Below are positions 15,720-25,075 of a stretch of 64,000 nucleotides of DNA, in pieces (within the stretch, counting starts at the first letter, position 1; each line of letters starts with the position of its first letter). Made by a program: the position numbers and the translations under genes. The DNA comes from CAUZIZ01 sp965218775 (GTDB lineage: Bacteria; Acidobacteriota; UBA6911; RPQK01; JAJDTT01). The stretch is from NCBI GenBank assembly GCA_965218775.1, contig CBDCLS010000003.1, forward strand, positions 868,001-932,000. Direction: 5' to 3'. The notes beneath the pieces are model-generated. The model saw nothing but the letters and a program-made list of their open reading frames with translations, searched no databases and had not been told where the DNA came from.

Positions 15720-17768
15720 TCAATCCGCGATGGGAATAGGAGATGATCCACGACCCCAGGAGGCAACATTCGGATGGTTTCTCAGTCTTCGCCACGTTGG
15801 GTCGTCACTGAACCGCTCGCTGTGTTCTGCAAAGCGCCGGCAAAAGAAGTCGTAGACGGCGTGAAGAGACATCGCTCCAATGAGGAAAGCCTCCAAGATG
15901 GAGTAATCGTATGAATGCTTGGGAAGAAGTGCTATGCGCTTGCGGATAAGCCACAGTCGAAGATGGGCAAAGACGCCTACTTCTTTGGTTATCTGGGGTG
16001 AGAGATAGTCCGTTAGAATCTCGTCATTCGATCGGGTCAGAACGGTATCCAGCGATGGAGCGAGAAACATCTTCTTCCTTCGAGTCACAGAATCGTCACT
16101 AATGTAACGCCCTAGAAGGGTGCGTAAGACACGCTTTTCATCCCCAGGTGGACTAATTCCCTCAAGTGGCAGCGAGAAAACAAAGCTGACGAGTTCGTGA
16201 TCCAGAAAGGGTAGGCGCCCCTCTACTGAATGTGCCATCTCTTGACGATCACCTAGAAAATTAAGGATGTAGTTGGGCAGCGTTGTCTTGAACATCAGAA
16301 GTCGAGTGAGTTCCCGAGAGCTTAGTGTATTGGCAGGGAAGGCGGGGAAGAGCGAGGCAAGGTCGCGGAGAGGATCAATTCCATGCACATCTATCCGAAA
16401 GCTGCGGGTCAGGACCTGAGGAAGTCTCTGTTGATGCAGCAGCACTCGAAGTGCGGAGTATGGGTAGTAGCCAAAGAGACTTGTGACGCGCCTGTGCTCG
16501 GGAAGATGGTCTATCTTAGTCAGTCCCGCTATATTCGTTTCTTCCTCTAGGAAGCGCCGTAAATGGGATCGCGCGGACAGCGAGGCCGGGTTCTGATGCT
16601 TTTCTTCGAGCAAGGCCAGGTGCGTGAACAGGCTATAGCCAGCGAGAAGCTCGTCCGCACCCTCGCCAGTCAACACCACCTTGACGTGCGACGACGCCAG
16701 TTCCGACAGTAGGTGCTTGGCCGTGCCGTGGGTGTTTATAACCGGAGTCTCACTGTGCCACAGAGACTTTAGAAAGTGGTCTCTGAGATCACCGGATCCA
16801 ATGCAGAGTTCGTGGTGGTCCAGTTGTTCACGCTGAGCGATGGCCCGAGCTTGACCCGATTCGTCGTATTGCTCGTCCTCGAAGCCGACCGTAAAGGCGG
16901 GAAACTTCACCGGACGCAGCCGTGAGAGAATCGTTGCTACGGCGTTAGAGTCAACACCTCCCGAGAGATAGACCCCGACCGGGACATCCCCATGACAGCG
17001 CAGCGAGACTGCTTCCGTGAATCTGTGTTCGAACTCTTCAATATGGGTTTCCCGCAATCGTCCGCTGGCTTTCTCGGTAGGCGTGGAGCTTAAGGGAAAC
17101 TCCCAATAGCAGTGTTCTGTCGTCTCCGAAGTGGTCCCCTTGAGGTACGTGCCAGGCTCGACCTGCTTGACGCCCTCAAAAATCGTTTCTGATGGCAGAA
17201 GAACTGAGCAAAGGGAACGATATAGGTTGGCTCTGTCTAACTCCAGCGGGCGGGAAAGACCCGCCACCAGGGCTTTGATCTCGGACGCAAACAAGAGACT
17301 TGTCCCCGTGTTCACGTAGTAGAGCGGCTTGATTCCGAATCGGTCGCGCACGAGCAAGAGGGTGGATTTTCGCTCATCATAAAGAGCGAAGGCATATTCG
17401 CCCCGAAGCTTCTCAACAAAGCGCTCGCCATACTCTTCATAGAGATGGATCAAGACTTCGCTGTCAGAATTCGTTCGAAAGACATGTCCTCGCGTAGTTA
17501 GCTCACGTTTCAGATCTGAAAACCCATAGATCTCCCCGTTACAGCTGACCCAGATAGTCCCGTCTTCGTTCGCGAGGGGTTGATGCCCCTTGGGAATATC
17601 AACAATCGCTAGACGCAAATGAATCAGCATAGCTCGACGGTGAGGTGCTACGTAGAACCCCCATCCATCTGGACCCCGGTGGACCAGCACCTTGGCCATT
17701 GGCGAGATATGAGCAGGGTCGACGGTGCTCTTGGCGTCTGTAGCGAGTTCGCCCGCGATTCCACACAT
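15720..17768 (-). CDS. asnB: Asparagine synthase (glutamine-hydrolysing)
   Basis: The 682-residue protein starts MCGIAGEL at 17768, leaving Cys2 as the glutaminase nucleophile. The class II amidotransferase domain spans ~2-210 (HRGPDGWG, then NGEIYGFSDLK). The synthetase domain carries the ATP pyrophosphatase loop SGGVDS at 269-274 and VVLTGEGADELLAGY further on. The reaction makes asparagine from aspartate, glutamine and ATP. It is longer than E. coli AsnB (~550), as in AsnB paralogues used in surface-polymer or secondary metabolism. It is monocistronic, with about 265 bases of non-coding sequence upstream. Confidence 0.93.
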   Translation of the reverse strand: MCGIAGELATDAKSTVDPAHISPMAKVLVHRGPDGWGFYVAPHRRAMLIHLRLAIVDIPKGHQPLANEDGTIWVSCNGEIYGFSDLKRELTTRGHVFRTNSDSEVLIHLYEEYGERFVEKLRGEYAFALYDERKSTLLLVRDRFGIKPLYYVNTGTSLLFASEIKALVAGLSRPLELDRANLYRSLCSVLLPSETIFEGVKQVEPGTYLKGTTSETTEHCYWEFPLSSTPTEKASGRLRETHIEEFEHRFTEAVSLRCHGDVPVGVYLSGGVDSNAVATILSRLRPVKFPAFTVGFEDEQYDESGQARAIAQREQLDHHELCIGSGDLRDHFLKSLWHSETPVINTHGTAKHLLSELASSHVKVVLTGEGADELLAGYSLFTHLALLEEKHQNPASLSARSHLRRFLEEETNIAGLTKIDHLPEHRRVTSLFGYYPYSALRVLLHQQRLPQVLTRSFRIDVHGIDPLRDLASLFPAFPANTLSSRELTRLLMFKTTLPNYILNFLGDRQEMAHSVEGRLPFLDHELVSFVFSLPLEGISPPGDEKRVLRTLLGRYISDDSVTRRKKMFLAPSLDTVLTRSNDEILTDYLSPQITKEVGVFAHLRLWLIRKRIALLPKHSYDYSILEAFLIGAMSLHAVYDFFCRRFAEHSERFSDDPTWRRLRNHPNVASWGRGSSPIPIAD

Positions 17769-18033
17769 GGTCCGTCTCAAGCCGCAGGACTGGGAAGTGA
17801 CAGAGTGACAAGGAAGCGGCAGCTGATTATGACTGGTGTGGGGCAGCAAAGAAAGACACGGGCACCCGCCGTAAGGATAAGGGCCAAACTCGGCCTGTCA
17901 CCAAATTCAGATCAGCGCCTTCGCACGGGCGCGGGCAAGGGTAGGACGAGGACTCTACAAGTGGTATGAGGTCGCTCGCTACGGCTAGCAAACCTGCACA
18001 ACCTGCAACTTGTAACTTTCGACCAGGCTCTCG

Positions 18034-18858
18034 CTAGGGGACGATGTGGGTTCCCGCCTTGTCTTCTATTCCTCGTAGGAGAGCATCAGGGCTCAGCCCA
18101 CTGACGACCTGAACCTCCGGAATCCCCATTTCGATTGCTCTGAGCGCAGCCTGGATCTTGGGAATCATTCCCTCGGTGAATCTTCCTTCCTCCAGGTAGG
18201 CTCGGGCCTGGCTGGCGGTGAGCTCGCCGATTCTGGATGAAGGCTCGTCCAGATCGAAGTAGATTCCCTCAACATCGGTTACGGAAATCAGTCGATCTGC
18301 CTGGAGTCGTGCTGAGAGATGAGCGGCCAGCGTATCGGCATTGATGTTAAGAATCTGCCCCTCTGCGGTGCTGGCCAGGCAGCTGACCACGGGAATCAGC
18401 TGACACTCCCAAAGGCTGGACAAGATCGACGGATTGACCCGGTCGATCTCGGCTACCAGACCGAAATCGATGAACTCGGTGCGGCGCTCTCCTGTTTCGG
18501 TCACGGTGCTAATCGGCAGGGGAGCCCTTCTCTGGCTTTGCACGAGTCCGGCATCGAAGCTGGCAAAGCCGATCGCCCGGGAACCGCTGGCGAGCAGCGC
18601 GGCGACCAGGTCTCGATTGACCGCGGAGAACGCCATCTTGGCAGCTTCCAGAGTCGCTTCATCCGTGACCCGCCGGCCCTGGTGCTGAACACTCGAAATG
18701 CCCAGCCGGGCGGAGAGATCTGTAAGTTGCTTTCCGCCGCCGTGGACAACGACGATCTGGTGTTTGGACTTGAAGAGCTTTACGATCTGGCGGCAGAGAG
18801 AGGTGCGATAGATTTCTTCCTCGAGTACTTTGCCGCTGAGCTTAATGACCAGGATCAT
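18034..18858 (-). CDS. argB: Acetylglutamate kinase
   Basis: The 274-residue amino-acid kinase begins ILVIKLSGKVLEEE, with the glycine loop VVHGGGKQL near residue 58. It ends with a kinase C-lobe (GRFTEGMIPKIQAA). It phosphorylates N-acetylglutamate in the second step of arginine synthesis, in the cytosol. Its start overlaps the end of argD by 17 bases, so translation is coupled. It is the last gene of the operon DUF1611-argC-argD-argB. A LysW-type carrier pathway is not indicated, since no LysW or LysX gene is seen here. Confidence 0.92.
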   Translation of the reverse strand: MILVIKLSGKVLEEEIYRTSLCRQIVKLFKSKHQIVVVHGGGKQLTDLSARLGISSVQHQGRRVTDEATLEAAKMAFSAVNRDLVAALLASGSRAIGFASFDAGLVQSQRRAPLPISTVTETGERRTEFIDFGLVAEIDRVNPSILSSLWECQLIPVVSCLASTAEGQILNINADTLAAHLSARLQADRLISVTDVEGIYFDLDEPSSRIGELTASQARAYLEEGRFTEGMIPKIQAALRAIEMGIPEVQVVSGLSPDALLRGIEDKAGTHIVP

Positions 18859-20020
18859 GGGTAGCCAGTACGTCTAGGAAAGTGTCCGCCTGCGCCTGGC
18901 TCACCGACAGAGGTGGCATCAGTCGCAGCACTGCCGGGTCGTTGGAGGAGCCGCTGAGAATCCGGTTTGCGCGAAGAGTCTGCTGCACCGGCTTGGACCC
19001 GTTCGGTTCCTCCTCCCCGACCTTGATTCCCAACAACAGGCCTTTACCGCGAACCTCCGCTACCCAGGATAGTTGCTCGATACGCTGGCGAAGATAATCA
19101 CCGATTCGAGCCGCGTTGGCAATCAGGCCCTCATTCGCCAAGACGTCCATCGTCGCTTCCATTGCAGCACAGGCAACCGGTCCACCGCCGAAAGTGGCCC
19201 CCAGATCACCGCTTTGAACCTTCTGCGTCAGCTCGTCGGTTACCAGAAGCGCACTCGCAGGAAGTCCTGACGCGATCCCCTTGGCCAAGGTGACCATGTC
19301 GGCGTAGACTCCGCCGTGACCCGAGTACAGAAAATTGCCGGTGCGTCCTACCCCAGTCTGGACCTCGTCGAAGATCAGCAGTGCTCCCTGAGCATCGCAG
19401 GATTCCCGGATCTCTCTCAAGATCTCGGCCGGAATCTCATACACGCCGCCCATGCTTTGAATGGGCTCGACGATGACGGCGGCGGTCTCCTTGCTCACCG
19501 CTGCAGCGACTGTTTCTGCCGGAAGGGCCCGATGCATCGGCACGGGAGTGTTGAGGTACTCGACGTATTTGAGAATACCGGTGCTGGAGAGACTGCCGTA
19601 AGTGCGTCCATGAAAGGATCCCAGGATGGAAAGGACTTCTTTCTTCGCTGTCGCGGCGCGCGCGAGCTTGATGGCGTTTTCGTTCGCTTCGCTTCCCGAG
19701 TTCGCCAAGAATGCCTGCTGGTAAGGAGAACCAGCCATCTTCACCAGCTTCTCTACGGCATGAGAGCGACGCTGGTTGTAGACTACGTTGGAGTAGAAAA
19801 GCAGTTGTTCTGCCTGTTCTTTGATGGCCTCGACGACGTGTGGATGACAGTGACCCGTCGAGATCACGGCATGCCCCCCGTAGAAGTCCAGATACTCATT
19901 GCCCTCGATGTCGTACACATAGCATCCGCGTCCTCGTTCCAGCACCAGGGGGAGCTTGGCGTACGTCTTCAATTGGTACCGATCTTCGCGGTCGATAACT
20001 TCTTGAGCTTGGTTCGACAT
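18842..20020 (-). CDS. argD: Acetylornithine aminotransferase
   Basis: The 392-residue class III PLP aminotransferase has ANSGSEANENAIKLAR and GSFHGRTYGSLS in the cofactor region, IFDEVQTGVGRTG, and the Schiff-base lysine in VTLAKGIASGLP. It converts N-acetylglutamate semialdehyde to N-acetylornithine. ATG 20020 has GAGGG about 12 bases upstream. It is the third gene of the arginine operon, 45 bases after argC. Confidence 0.93.
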   Translation of the reverse strand: MSNQAQEVIDREDRYQLKTYAKLPLVLERGRGCYVYDIEGNEYLDFYGGHAVISTGHCHPHVVEAIKEQAEQLLFYSNVVYNQRRSHAVEKLVKMAGSPYQQAFLANSGSEANENAIKLARAATAKKEVLSILGSFHGRTYGSLSSTGILKYVEYLNTPVPMHRALPAETVAAAVSKETAAVIVEPIQSMGGVYEIPAEILREIRESCDAQGALLIFDEVQTGVGRTGNFLYSGHGGVYADMVTLAKGIASGLPASALLVTDELTQKVQSGDLGATFGGGPVACAAMEATMDVLANEGLIANAARIGDYLRQRIEQLSWVAEVRGKGLLLGIKVGEEEPNGSKPVQQTLRANRILSGSSNDPAVLRLMPPLSVSQAQADTFLDVLATHDPGH

Positions 20021-20065
20021 AGTCTTTTTCCCTCGGTTTCCTCAGATTCCGGCGAGAGCGCGAGC

Positions 20066-21076
20066 CTATGGATGCATCGGCGGAAAATCCAAGCCAGTCT
20101 GTTCTGAAAAACCACAGATCAGGTTCATGTTCTGCACGGCCTGTCCTGCCGCACCCTTCTGTAGGTTGTCTAGAACTGACCAAACGATGAGGAAGCCATC
20201 TTCCGTCGCCGCACCAATATCGACGAAATTGGAATGGCGAACGTAGTTTACGTCGGGACATCCAGGAACCCAGCGGACGAAGTACTCGGAAGAATAGTAT
20301 TCCCGATACAGATCCCGCACCTGCTCAGATGTGGTCTCCCGTTCGAGAGCCATATAGTGGCTGGCGAAGATTCCCCTTATAAACGGAGCCGAGTACGTCT
20401 GGAATACCAGGGGGTGCTCCGCGGTATCGAGGATCTGAAAGATCTCGGGCAGATGCTGGTGTGAAAACGGCTTATACGGAAACAGGCTGTTACTTCGACG
20501 GGGATGGTGAGCTCCCGGGGAGGGGCTGCTCCCACCTCCGGACGAACCGGTCTTCGTGTCGACGAATACCGGACCCTTGATCCAGTTCTCCCGATAGAGG
20601 GGATACAAGGCGAGCAAGGTGGCCGTCGCGAAGCAGCCTGGATTGGCAATGCGTTTGACGGCGTGAATTTGTGACCGATTTAGCTCGGTCAAACCATACA
20701 CGAAATCCTTCTGCAGCTCCGGAGCCGAGAGAGGAAACTTGTAATAGCGTTCGAATAGGTCGGGGTCTCCGATACGAAAATCCCCACTCAGATCTATGAT
20801 GATCAGATCGTCGTTCAATTGCGGAACGATGTTCATGGCCTGGCCATTCGGGAGAGCCAAGAAAAGAACATCTAGATCAGAGGAGGACAGCGTCTCGAGC
20901 GAGGTAAAGCGACTGTCAAGGAAGCCGTGAAAGCCCGGATACACCTCCGAGACCCGCTTCCCACTGTGCCGGTGAGAGGAGATCCAGGTGATCTCCACTT
21001 CGGGATGGCGGATCAGGATGTGGAGAAGCTCGGCACCCCCATAACCAGACCCTCCGGCTATGCCGACTTTGACCAT
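20066..21076 (-). CDS. argC: N-acetyl-gamma-glutamyl-phosphate reductase
   Basis: The 336-residue protein has an NADP-binding start (VKVGIAGGSGYGGAELL) and the catalytic cysteine in IANPGCFATA near residue 150. A loop GSSGGGSSPSPGAHHPRRS follows. It reduces acetylglutamyl phosphate to the semialdehyde, the third step of arginine synthesis. Its start overlaps the preceding DUF1611 gene by 19 bases, so the two are probably co-translated. Confidence 0.93.
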   Translation of the reverse strand: MVKVGIAGGSGYGGAELLHILIRHPEVEITWISSHRHSGKRVSEVYPGFHGFLDSRFTSLETLSSSDLDVLFLALPNGQAMNIVPQLNDDLIIIDLSGDFRIGDPDLFERYYKFPLSAPELQKDFVYGLTELNRSQIHAVKRIANPGCFATATLLALYPLYRENWIKGPVFVDTKTGSSGGGSSPSPGAHHPRRSNSLFPYKPFSHQHLPEIFQILDTAEHPLVFQTYSAPFIRGIFASHYMALERETTSEQVRDLYREYYSSEYFVRWVPGCPDVNYVRHSNFVDIGAATEDGFLIVWSVLDNLQKGAAGQAVQNMNLICGFSEQTGLDFPPMHP

Positions 21077-22131
21077 GGGATCAATAACTCACGGATGAAG
21101 GTACACAGTTTACCTCCACTATCAAAGACGTTGGCTGCAGGCACAGCCAGGTTTTCCTCGATATAGCGGATGCCTTCCGCGCTGTCGGTTACTGGTCCGG
21201 CTACCAGAACGGGATGCTGGCGGGGATCGTATCCCTGCTGGGTCATCCATTGGAGACTGCCCCAAACGCCCATAAAGTCGTTGGCGCAGAGGACGATACA
21301 GAGGCCGCGCTCGAGAAACTCCCGATCCTCGAAGAGGGAGGCAACCTGGTAGCCCCCAAGAATACCGTCCCCCATCTCCAGGACGATGAAATCGGGCTCG
21401 GATTTCGCTAGATGATGCACCAGCGATCGCGCCACCGGCGCCAGATCGGAAACCTGTGCGGTCGAGGCGAGACTGAAGTCGTGAAAGCTCAGGACTTCCT
21501 GAGCTCCAGCTTCCTTCATGCCTTTCAGATCCCGCAAGCAGGCCACGCCCGCCACCTTACCGGCGTTGACCGAAAAGCCTCGGTCCGAAAACAGCCGCAA
21601 GATCTCCTTGCAGACCGCAGTCTTTCCCGAGTTCATACAAGTGCCCATGACTAGAATCAAGGGCGTCTCCGGAAGCGGACCGGACTTCAGTTCCAACCCA
21701 CCATCACGCAAATTGAGAGGGCGTCCGTCGCGCACCACGGTTCCCAGGTACTCGAGCCGACCCGGCCAGCCCAGCGCCCGGTGAAACGCAGTACACTCTC
21801 CGATGACTCCCCCTTTGTTGAGTAGGTGAAGAACATCCCCTGGGTTGAGACGGGAAGGTAACTTTCCGGAAAAGCCGTACAGAGCTCTCCGAATCCCAAG
21901 GGTTCCGAGAATAATGTCGCCTTCACTCAGGCGGATCTCGCTAGCGCTACCCGTTTCCAGGTTGGGATAGGCAGGATTGACCTCCTGGACACGAGCCAAG
22001 ACGATGTCGCCATGTTCAGGCACACCCACAGCCGCTATCCGGAGTGGATCCGGCAAAGCGACCTTCGAAGCCGCCGAAGCGACCAGGTCGGGGAGAAACG
22101 CATCCTCCAGAGAAGCTTCTTGTTCTCTCAT
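21058..22131 (-). CDS. DUF1611 P-loop protein, first gene of the arginine operon
   Basis: The 357-residue product has a nucleotide-binding loop GTCMNSGKT near residue 175 and conserved patches FIVLEMGDGILGGY and CANDFMGVWGSLQWM. DUF1611 proteins (DgcN-type) are P-loop enzymes of poorly known function; some have been linked to acetyltransfer and D-amino-acid metabolism. ATG 22131 is preferred over the ATG at 22152 because AAGGG lies about 10 bases before it. It overlaps argC. The position suggests a role in arginine or N-acyl-glutamate metabolism, such as providing the acetylated precursor, but this is an inference. Confidence 0.8.
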   Translation of the reverse strand: MREQEASLEDAFLPDLVASAASKVALPDPLRIAAVGVPEHGDIVLARVQEVNPAYPNLETGSASEIRLSEGDIILGTLGIRRALYGFSGKLPSRLNPGDVLHLLNKGGVIGECTAFHRALGWPGRLEYLGTVVRDGRPLNLRDGGLELKSGPLPETPLILVMGTCMNSGKTAVCKEILRLFSDRGFSVNAGKVAGVACLRDLKGMKEAGAQEVLSFHDFSLASTAQVSDLAPVARSLVHHLAKSEPDFIVLEMGDGILGGYQVASLFEDREFLERGLCIVLCANDFMGVWGSLQWMTQQGYDPRQHPVLVAGPVTDSAEGIRYIEENLAVPAANVFDSGGKLCTFIRELLIPWSKSA

Positions 22132-22163
22132 TGTTGGGGACCCTTCGAACATAAAGTCTTATA

Positions 22164-22190
22164 ATTATACAGAAACTGCCCCCGTGTCAA
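22164..22190 (-). promoter_or_regulatory. Promoter of the DUF1611-argCDB operon
   Basis: On the minus strand TTGACA (22190-22185) and TATAAT (22169-22164) are both perfect consensus hexamers, with a 15-base spacer, slightly short. An alternative -10 (TAATTA) gives 17 bases. The start codon at 22131 lies about 33 bases downstream of the -10 box. Confidence 0.65.
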
Positions 22191-22316
22191 GCGGTCTGCG
22201 AGGATCCACCGATACATTTTAATACAGACACAGTGCATAATTGGACTCGGGGCTGATTCTGGATTCCTGTTCTTGGGCGGGAAGTTGGGTGGGAAGCTCG
22301 AGTTGGATTACTGGTT

Positions 22317-23165
22317 CTATTCCGACTTGCCCTCTGTCCCGGTCTCAAAACAGGCCGTATAGACCTGTCTTCGGGGAAGTTCAAGTTGAGCGGCAGCTGT
22401 CTTCACCGCCTCTGCACGGCTCATCTCATGCACCGACATCAAGCCTAAGACGTAGGCCGAGATATCGACCCTGGCCCTGGGAGCCGTCTGGGAACCGGCT
22501 CCCGCTACCAGTAGTGTGTACTCTCCGCGGGCTGCTTCGGCGCCCAGCTCTGCCACTATTTCTTCGAGGGGTCCAAAGTGAAATGTCTCATGTACCTTGG
22601 TCATTTCTCGGGCGATAAAGGCCTCCCGGTTGCCCAGGACCTCGAGCACAGTCTCGAGCGTTGGCAGAAGGCGATGGGGTGATAGATACATGATCAGGGT
22701 GGCATCAATCGAGGCGACCGATTTGAGTTGCTTACGCAGGGTTTCTCTCTGCCTACGCAGGAAGCCCAGGAAGTGGAAGCGGTCTGAGGGAAGCCCCGAA
22801 ACGGAAAGGGCGGTGACAGCCGCTGCCGGCCCGGGCACAGGGGTTACCGACACCTGATTTTGCCGGCAAAGCCGGACCAGACGATACCCCGGGTCCGACA
22901 CCAGAGGGGTGCCAGCCTTGCTCACCAGAGCCAGGTTCTGGCCATCTAGTATCCGACTGAGGAGCTGAGGGGATTTGGCTTGCTCGTTGTGTTCGTGATA
23001 GCTGGTAGTGGAGGTGTTGAGGTTCAGGTGGTTCAAGAGGCGACGAAGATGGCGGGTATCCTCACAGGCGATGAGATCGACCTCACCCAGAACCGACACG
23101 GCCCTCGAACTCAGATCACCCAGATTGCCCAGGGGTGTTGCTACTACATAGAGGGTCCCCGACAT
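22317..23165 (-). CDS. rsmI: 16S rRNA (cytidine 1402-2'-O)-methyltransferase
   Basis: The 282-residue tetrapyrrole-methylase-fold protein opens SGTLYVVATPLGNLGDLSSR and has IACEDTRHLRRLL, LVSKAGTPLVSDPGY and PGPAAAVTALSVSGLP, all signatures of RsmI. It uses S-adenosylmethionine to methylate the ribose of C1402 in 16S rRNA. ATG 23165 precedes the conserved start directly. It is separated from pdxJ upstream by 402 bases filled with repeats. Confidence 0.93.
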   Translation of the reverse strand: MSGTLYVVATPLGNLGDLSSRAVSVLGEVDLIACEDTRHLRRLLNHLNLNTSTTSYHEHNEQAKSPQLLSRILDGQNLALVSKAGTPLVSDPGYRLVRLCRQNQVSVTPVPGPAAAVTALSVSGLPSDRFHFLGFLRRQRETLRKQLKSVASIDATLIMYLSPHRLLPTLETVLEVLGNREAFIAREMTKVHETFHFGPLEEIVAELGAEAARGEYTLLVAGAGSQTAPRARVDISAYVLGLMSVHEMSRAEAVKTAAAQLELPRRQVYTACFETGTEGKSE

Positions 23166-23269
23166 CGAGATGTTGTCTTTCTTGGTCAGTGTAGGCCCCA
23201 GCCGCACTGGATCATCCAGGAGGAAACTCTTCGCAAAAACAAAGGTCCTTCGGCGTTCGCGGTTGCCTT

Positions 23270-23545
23270 CTTCCAGAACAAGAAAAGAAAGGCTGAATCA
23301 CGAACAGCAGAACGCCGAACATGCGAACACGAACTGTCTTCTCCGGCCTTCGAAATTCGCTTGTTCGATATTCTGCGGTTCAACATTTGTCGGTTGCCGT
23401 CGCCAAAACAAGAAAAGAAAGGTCGAATCACAAACAGCAGAACGCCGAACATGCGAACGCCGAAGTGCCTACCTCGGCCTTCGAAATTCGCCTGTTCGAT
23501 ATTCTGCGGTTCAGCATTCATCGGTTGTCTTCTCCAAAACAAAGA
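23270..23545. repeat. Two tandem copies of a ~130-bp cgaa-rich repeat
   Basis: Two head-to-tail units (about 23278-23408 and 23409-23540) share the order aacagcagaacgccgaacat, then ccttcgaaattcgc, then gttcgatattctgcggttca. The same motif on the other strand recurs at 47368-47615. Similar cgaac-rich repeats are known from several PVC and candidate-phylum genomes. They give rise to spurious open frames in several phases. The 23166-23567 gap between rsmI and pdxJ holds nothing else visible. Confidence 0.8.
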
Positions 23546-23567
23546 AGAAAACAGTCTGCCATCCAGC

Positions 23568-24302
23568 CTACCCGTTCATCGATCGTAGCATCTCCTTTAC
23601 AGCCTGCTGCATGCCCACCAGGGCGGCTCGGGCGACGATGTTGTGGCCGATGTTCAGCTCGACCACCTGTGCAATATCCGAGATGGGCCGGACGTTGCGG
23701 TAGGTGAGACCATGGCCTGCCAGGACCCGGATATCGCGGGACGCGGCGTATTCTGCCGCCGCCTTGACCTTTGCCAGCTCTTGCAGGTATCCGGGATCGT
23801 CCTCTATCAGGCCTTTGGGAACGGCTTCTGCGTAGGCAGCCGTATTGATCTCGATGGCTCGTCCTCCGACCTCCGCCACTCGATTCAGCTGCTCCGGATC
23901 CGGATCTACAAACAGGGAGACCTCGAGCTTCTTGGCCTCCAATGTTTCAATTGCCCTTGCAACTTCATCGGAGTGGCCAAGCACGTCCAGCCCTCCCTCG
24001 GTCGTGATCTCCTCCTGCCGCTCCGGGACCAGGGTTGCGGTATTCGGTCGAAGCTCCAGGGCAATGCCGATCATTTCATCGGTCACCGCCATCTCCAGGT
24101 TCAGTCGAGTCGTCACCACTTCTCGCAGCAAACGCACATCGCGTTCCTTGATATGACGACGGTCTCCGCGAAGATGCACCGTGATCCCATCGGCCCCTGC
24201 CAGCTCTGCCAACAGAGCTCCCGCGACGGGATCCGGCTCCGGAGCTTTCCGGGCTTCACGAATTGTGGCTATGTGGTCGACGTTGACTCCAAGCTTAACC
24301 AT
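23568..24302 (-). CDS. pdxJ: Pyridoxine 5'-phosphate synthase
   Basis: The 244-residue TIM-barrel protein begins VKLGVNVDHIATIREAR and has GADGITVHLRGDRRHI, ITTEGGLDVLGH and VLAGHGLTYRNV, the PdxJ signatures. It condenses 1-deoxyxylulose 5-phosphate with aminoacetone-type phosphate to make pyridoxine 5'-phosphate (vitamin B6). AAAGGA lies before ATG 24302. It is the third gene of the gltX-glycosyltransferase-pdxJ unit, 11 bases after the glycosyltransferase gene. Confidence 0.95.
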   Translation of the reverse strand: MVKLGVNVDHIATIREARKAPEPDPVAGALLAELAGADGITVHLRGDRRHIKERDVRLLREVVTTRLNLEMAVTDEMIGIALELRPNTATLVPERQEEITTEGGLDVLGHSDEVARAIETLEAKKLEVSLFVDPDPEQLNRVAEVGGRAIEINTAAYAEAVPKGLIEDDPGYLQELAKVKAAAEYAASRDIRVLAGHGLTYRNVRPISDIAQVVELNIGHNIVARAALVGMQQAVKEMLRSMNG

Positions 24303-24313
24303 TGCTTTTCCTT

Positions 24314-25075
24314 TTAGGTTCCGTTTTCGGAAACTCGATTATAGCGCCCGTGAAGATCGTTCCATCGGATCTCGAGAAGGCTCCAGAGCAGGGCCATTCC
24401 GTCGACCAGAAAGTGTACCTTGCTGCCGGCATCATGTCGCCAGAGGACGGGAACTTCCTTCATCTTGAAGCCCCATTTTTTCGCCACATAGAGCACTTCT
24501 GCATCGAAGCCAAAGTTCTCCAGCCGCTGCTTCCCGAATATATCCCGGCAGCGATCCATCTGAAACAGCTTGAATCCGCACTGCGTGTCCCGATAGGGCA
24601 AACCGATCGTGCGTCTCATTATGCGGTTGAACAGACGCCCTCCGGTTTCTCTCAGTCTAGATTGGTGAACCTCAACCCGTGAACCCTCAAGATCGCGAGA
24701 ACCGAAAGCCACCTGGAAGGGACCCTCGATCACCTCAGCCTCCAGCTTGGTGATCTCCTGAATCGGCGTACTCAGGTCGGCATCGCTGAAGAGGGCGTAG
24801 GCTCCACGGGCGTCGAGCATCCCACGTCGTACACTGTAGCCCTTCCCGCGATTCGTGTCGTTACGAAACACTCGTAGCGACCAATTGTCTTGCTGTCGCT
24901 GCGAAAAGTCCTCTCCAATCTGGAAGGTCCCGTCCGCCGATCCATCGTCGACCACGATCAGTTCAAACGGATGCGCCCGACCCTCGAGATAGGAAATAAT
25001 CTGCTCTAGAGAGGAACCCAGACGGTTTTCCTCATTGTAGGCGGGGATGACAACGGACAAAAGGGGATCGGTCAT
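24314..25075 (-). CDS. Family 2 glycosyltransferase, dolichyl/polyprenyl-phosphate sugar synthase type
   Basis: The 253-residue GT-A protein starts LLSVVIPAYNEENRLGSS, with the nucleotide-sugar site FELIVVDDGSADGT, the metal-binding region ALFSDADLSTP and the segment DTQCGFKLFQ. This matches polyprenyl-phosphate hexose synthases (DPG/DPM-like), which make lipid-linked glucose or mannose for export. It has no extra membrane helices, so it is a peripheral enzyme. It overlaps gltX by 4 bases and precedes pdxJ; the co-transcription seems arrangement-based, with no shared pathway. Confidence 0.88.
   Translation of the reverse strand: MTDPLLSVVIPAYNEENRLGSSLEQIISYLEGRAHPFELIVVDDGSADGTFQIGEDFSQRQQDNWSLRVFRNDTNRGKGYSVRRGMLDARGAYALFSDADLSTPIQEITKLEAEVIEGPFQVAFGSRDLEGSRVEVHQSRLRETGGRLFNRIMRRTIGLPYRDTQCGFKLFQMDRCRDIFGKQRLENFGFDAEVLYVAKKWGFKMKEVPVLWRHDAGSKVHFLVDGMALLWSLLEIRWNDLHGRYNRVSENGT

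Noticed and set aside
23170..23707. Several open frames in the rsmI-pdxJ gap
   Set aside because: They arise from the cgaa-rich repeats, which are open in all phases, and show no protein families.
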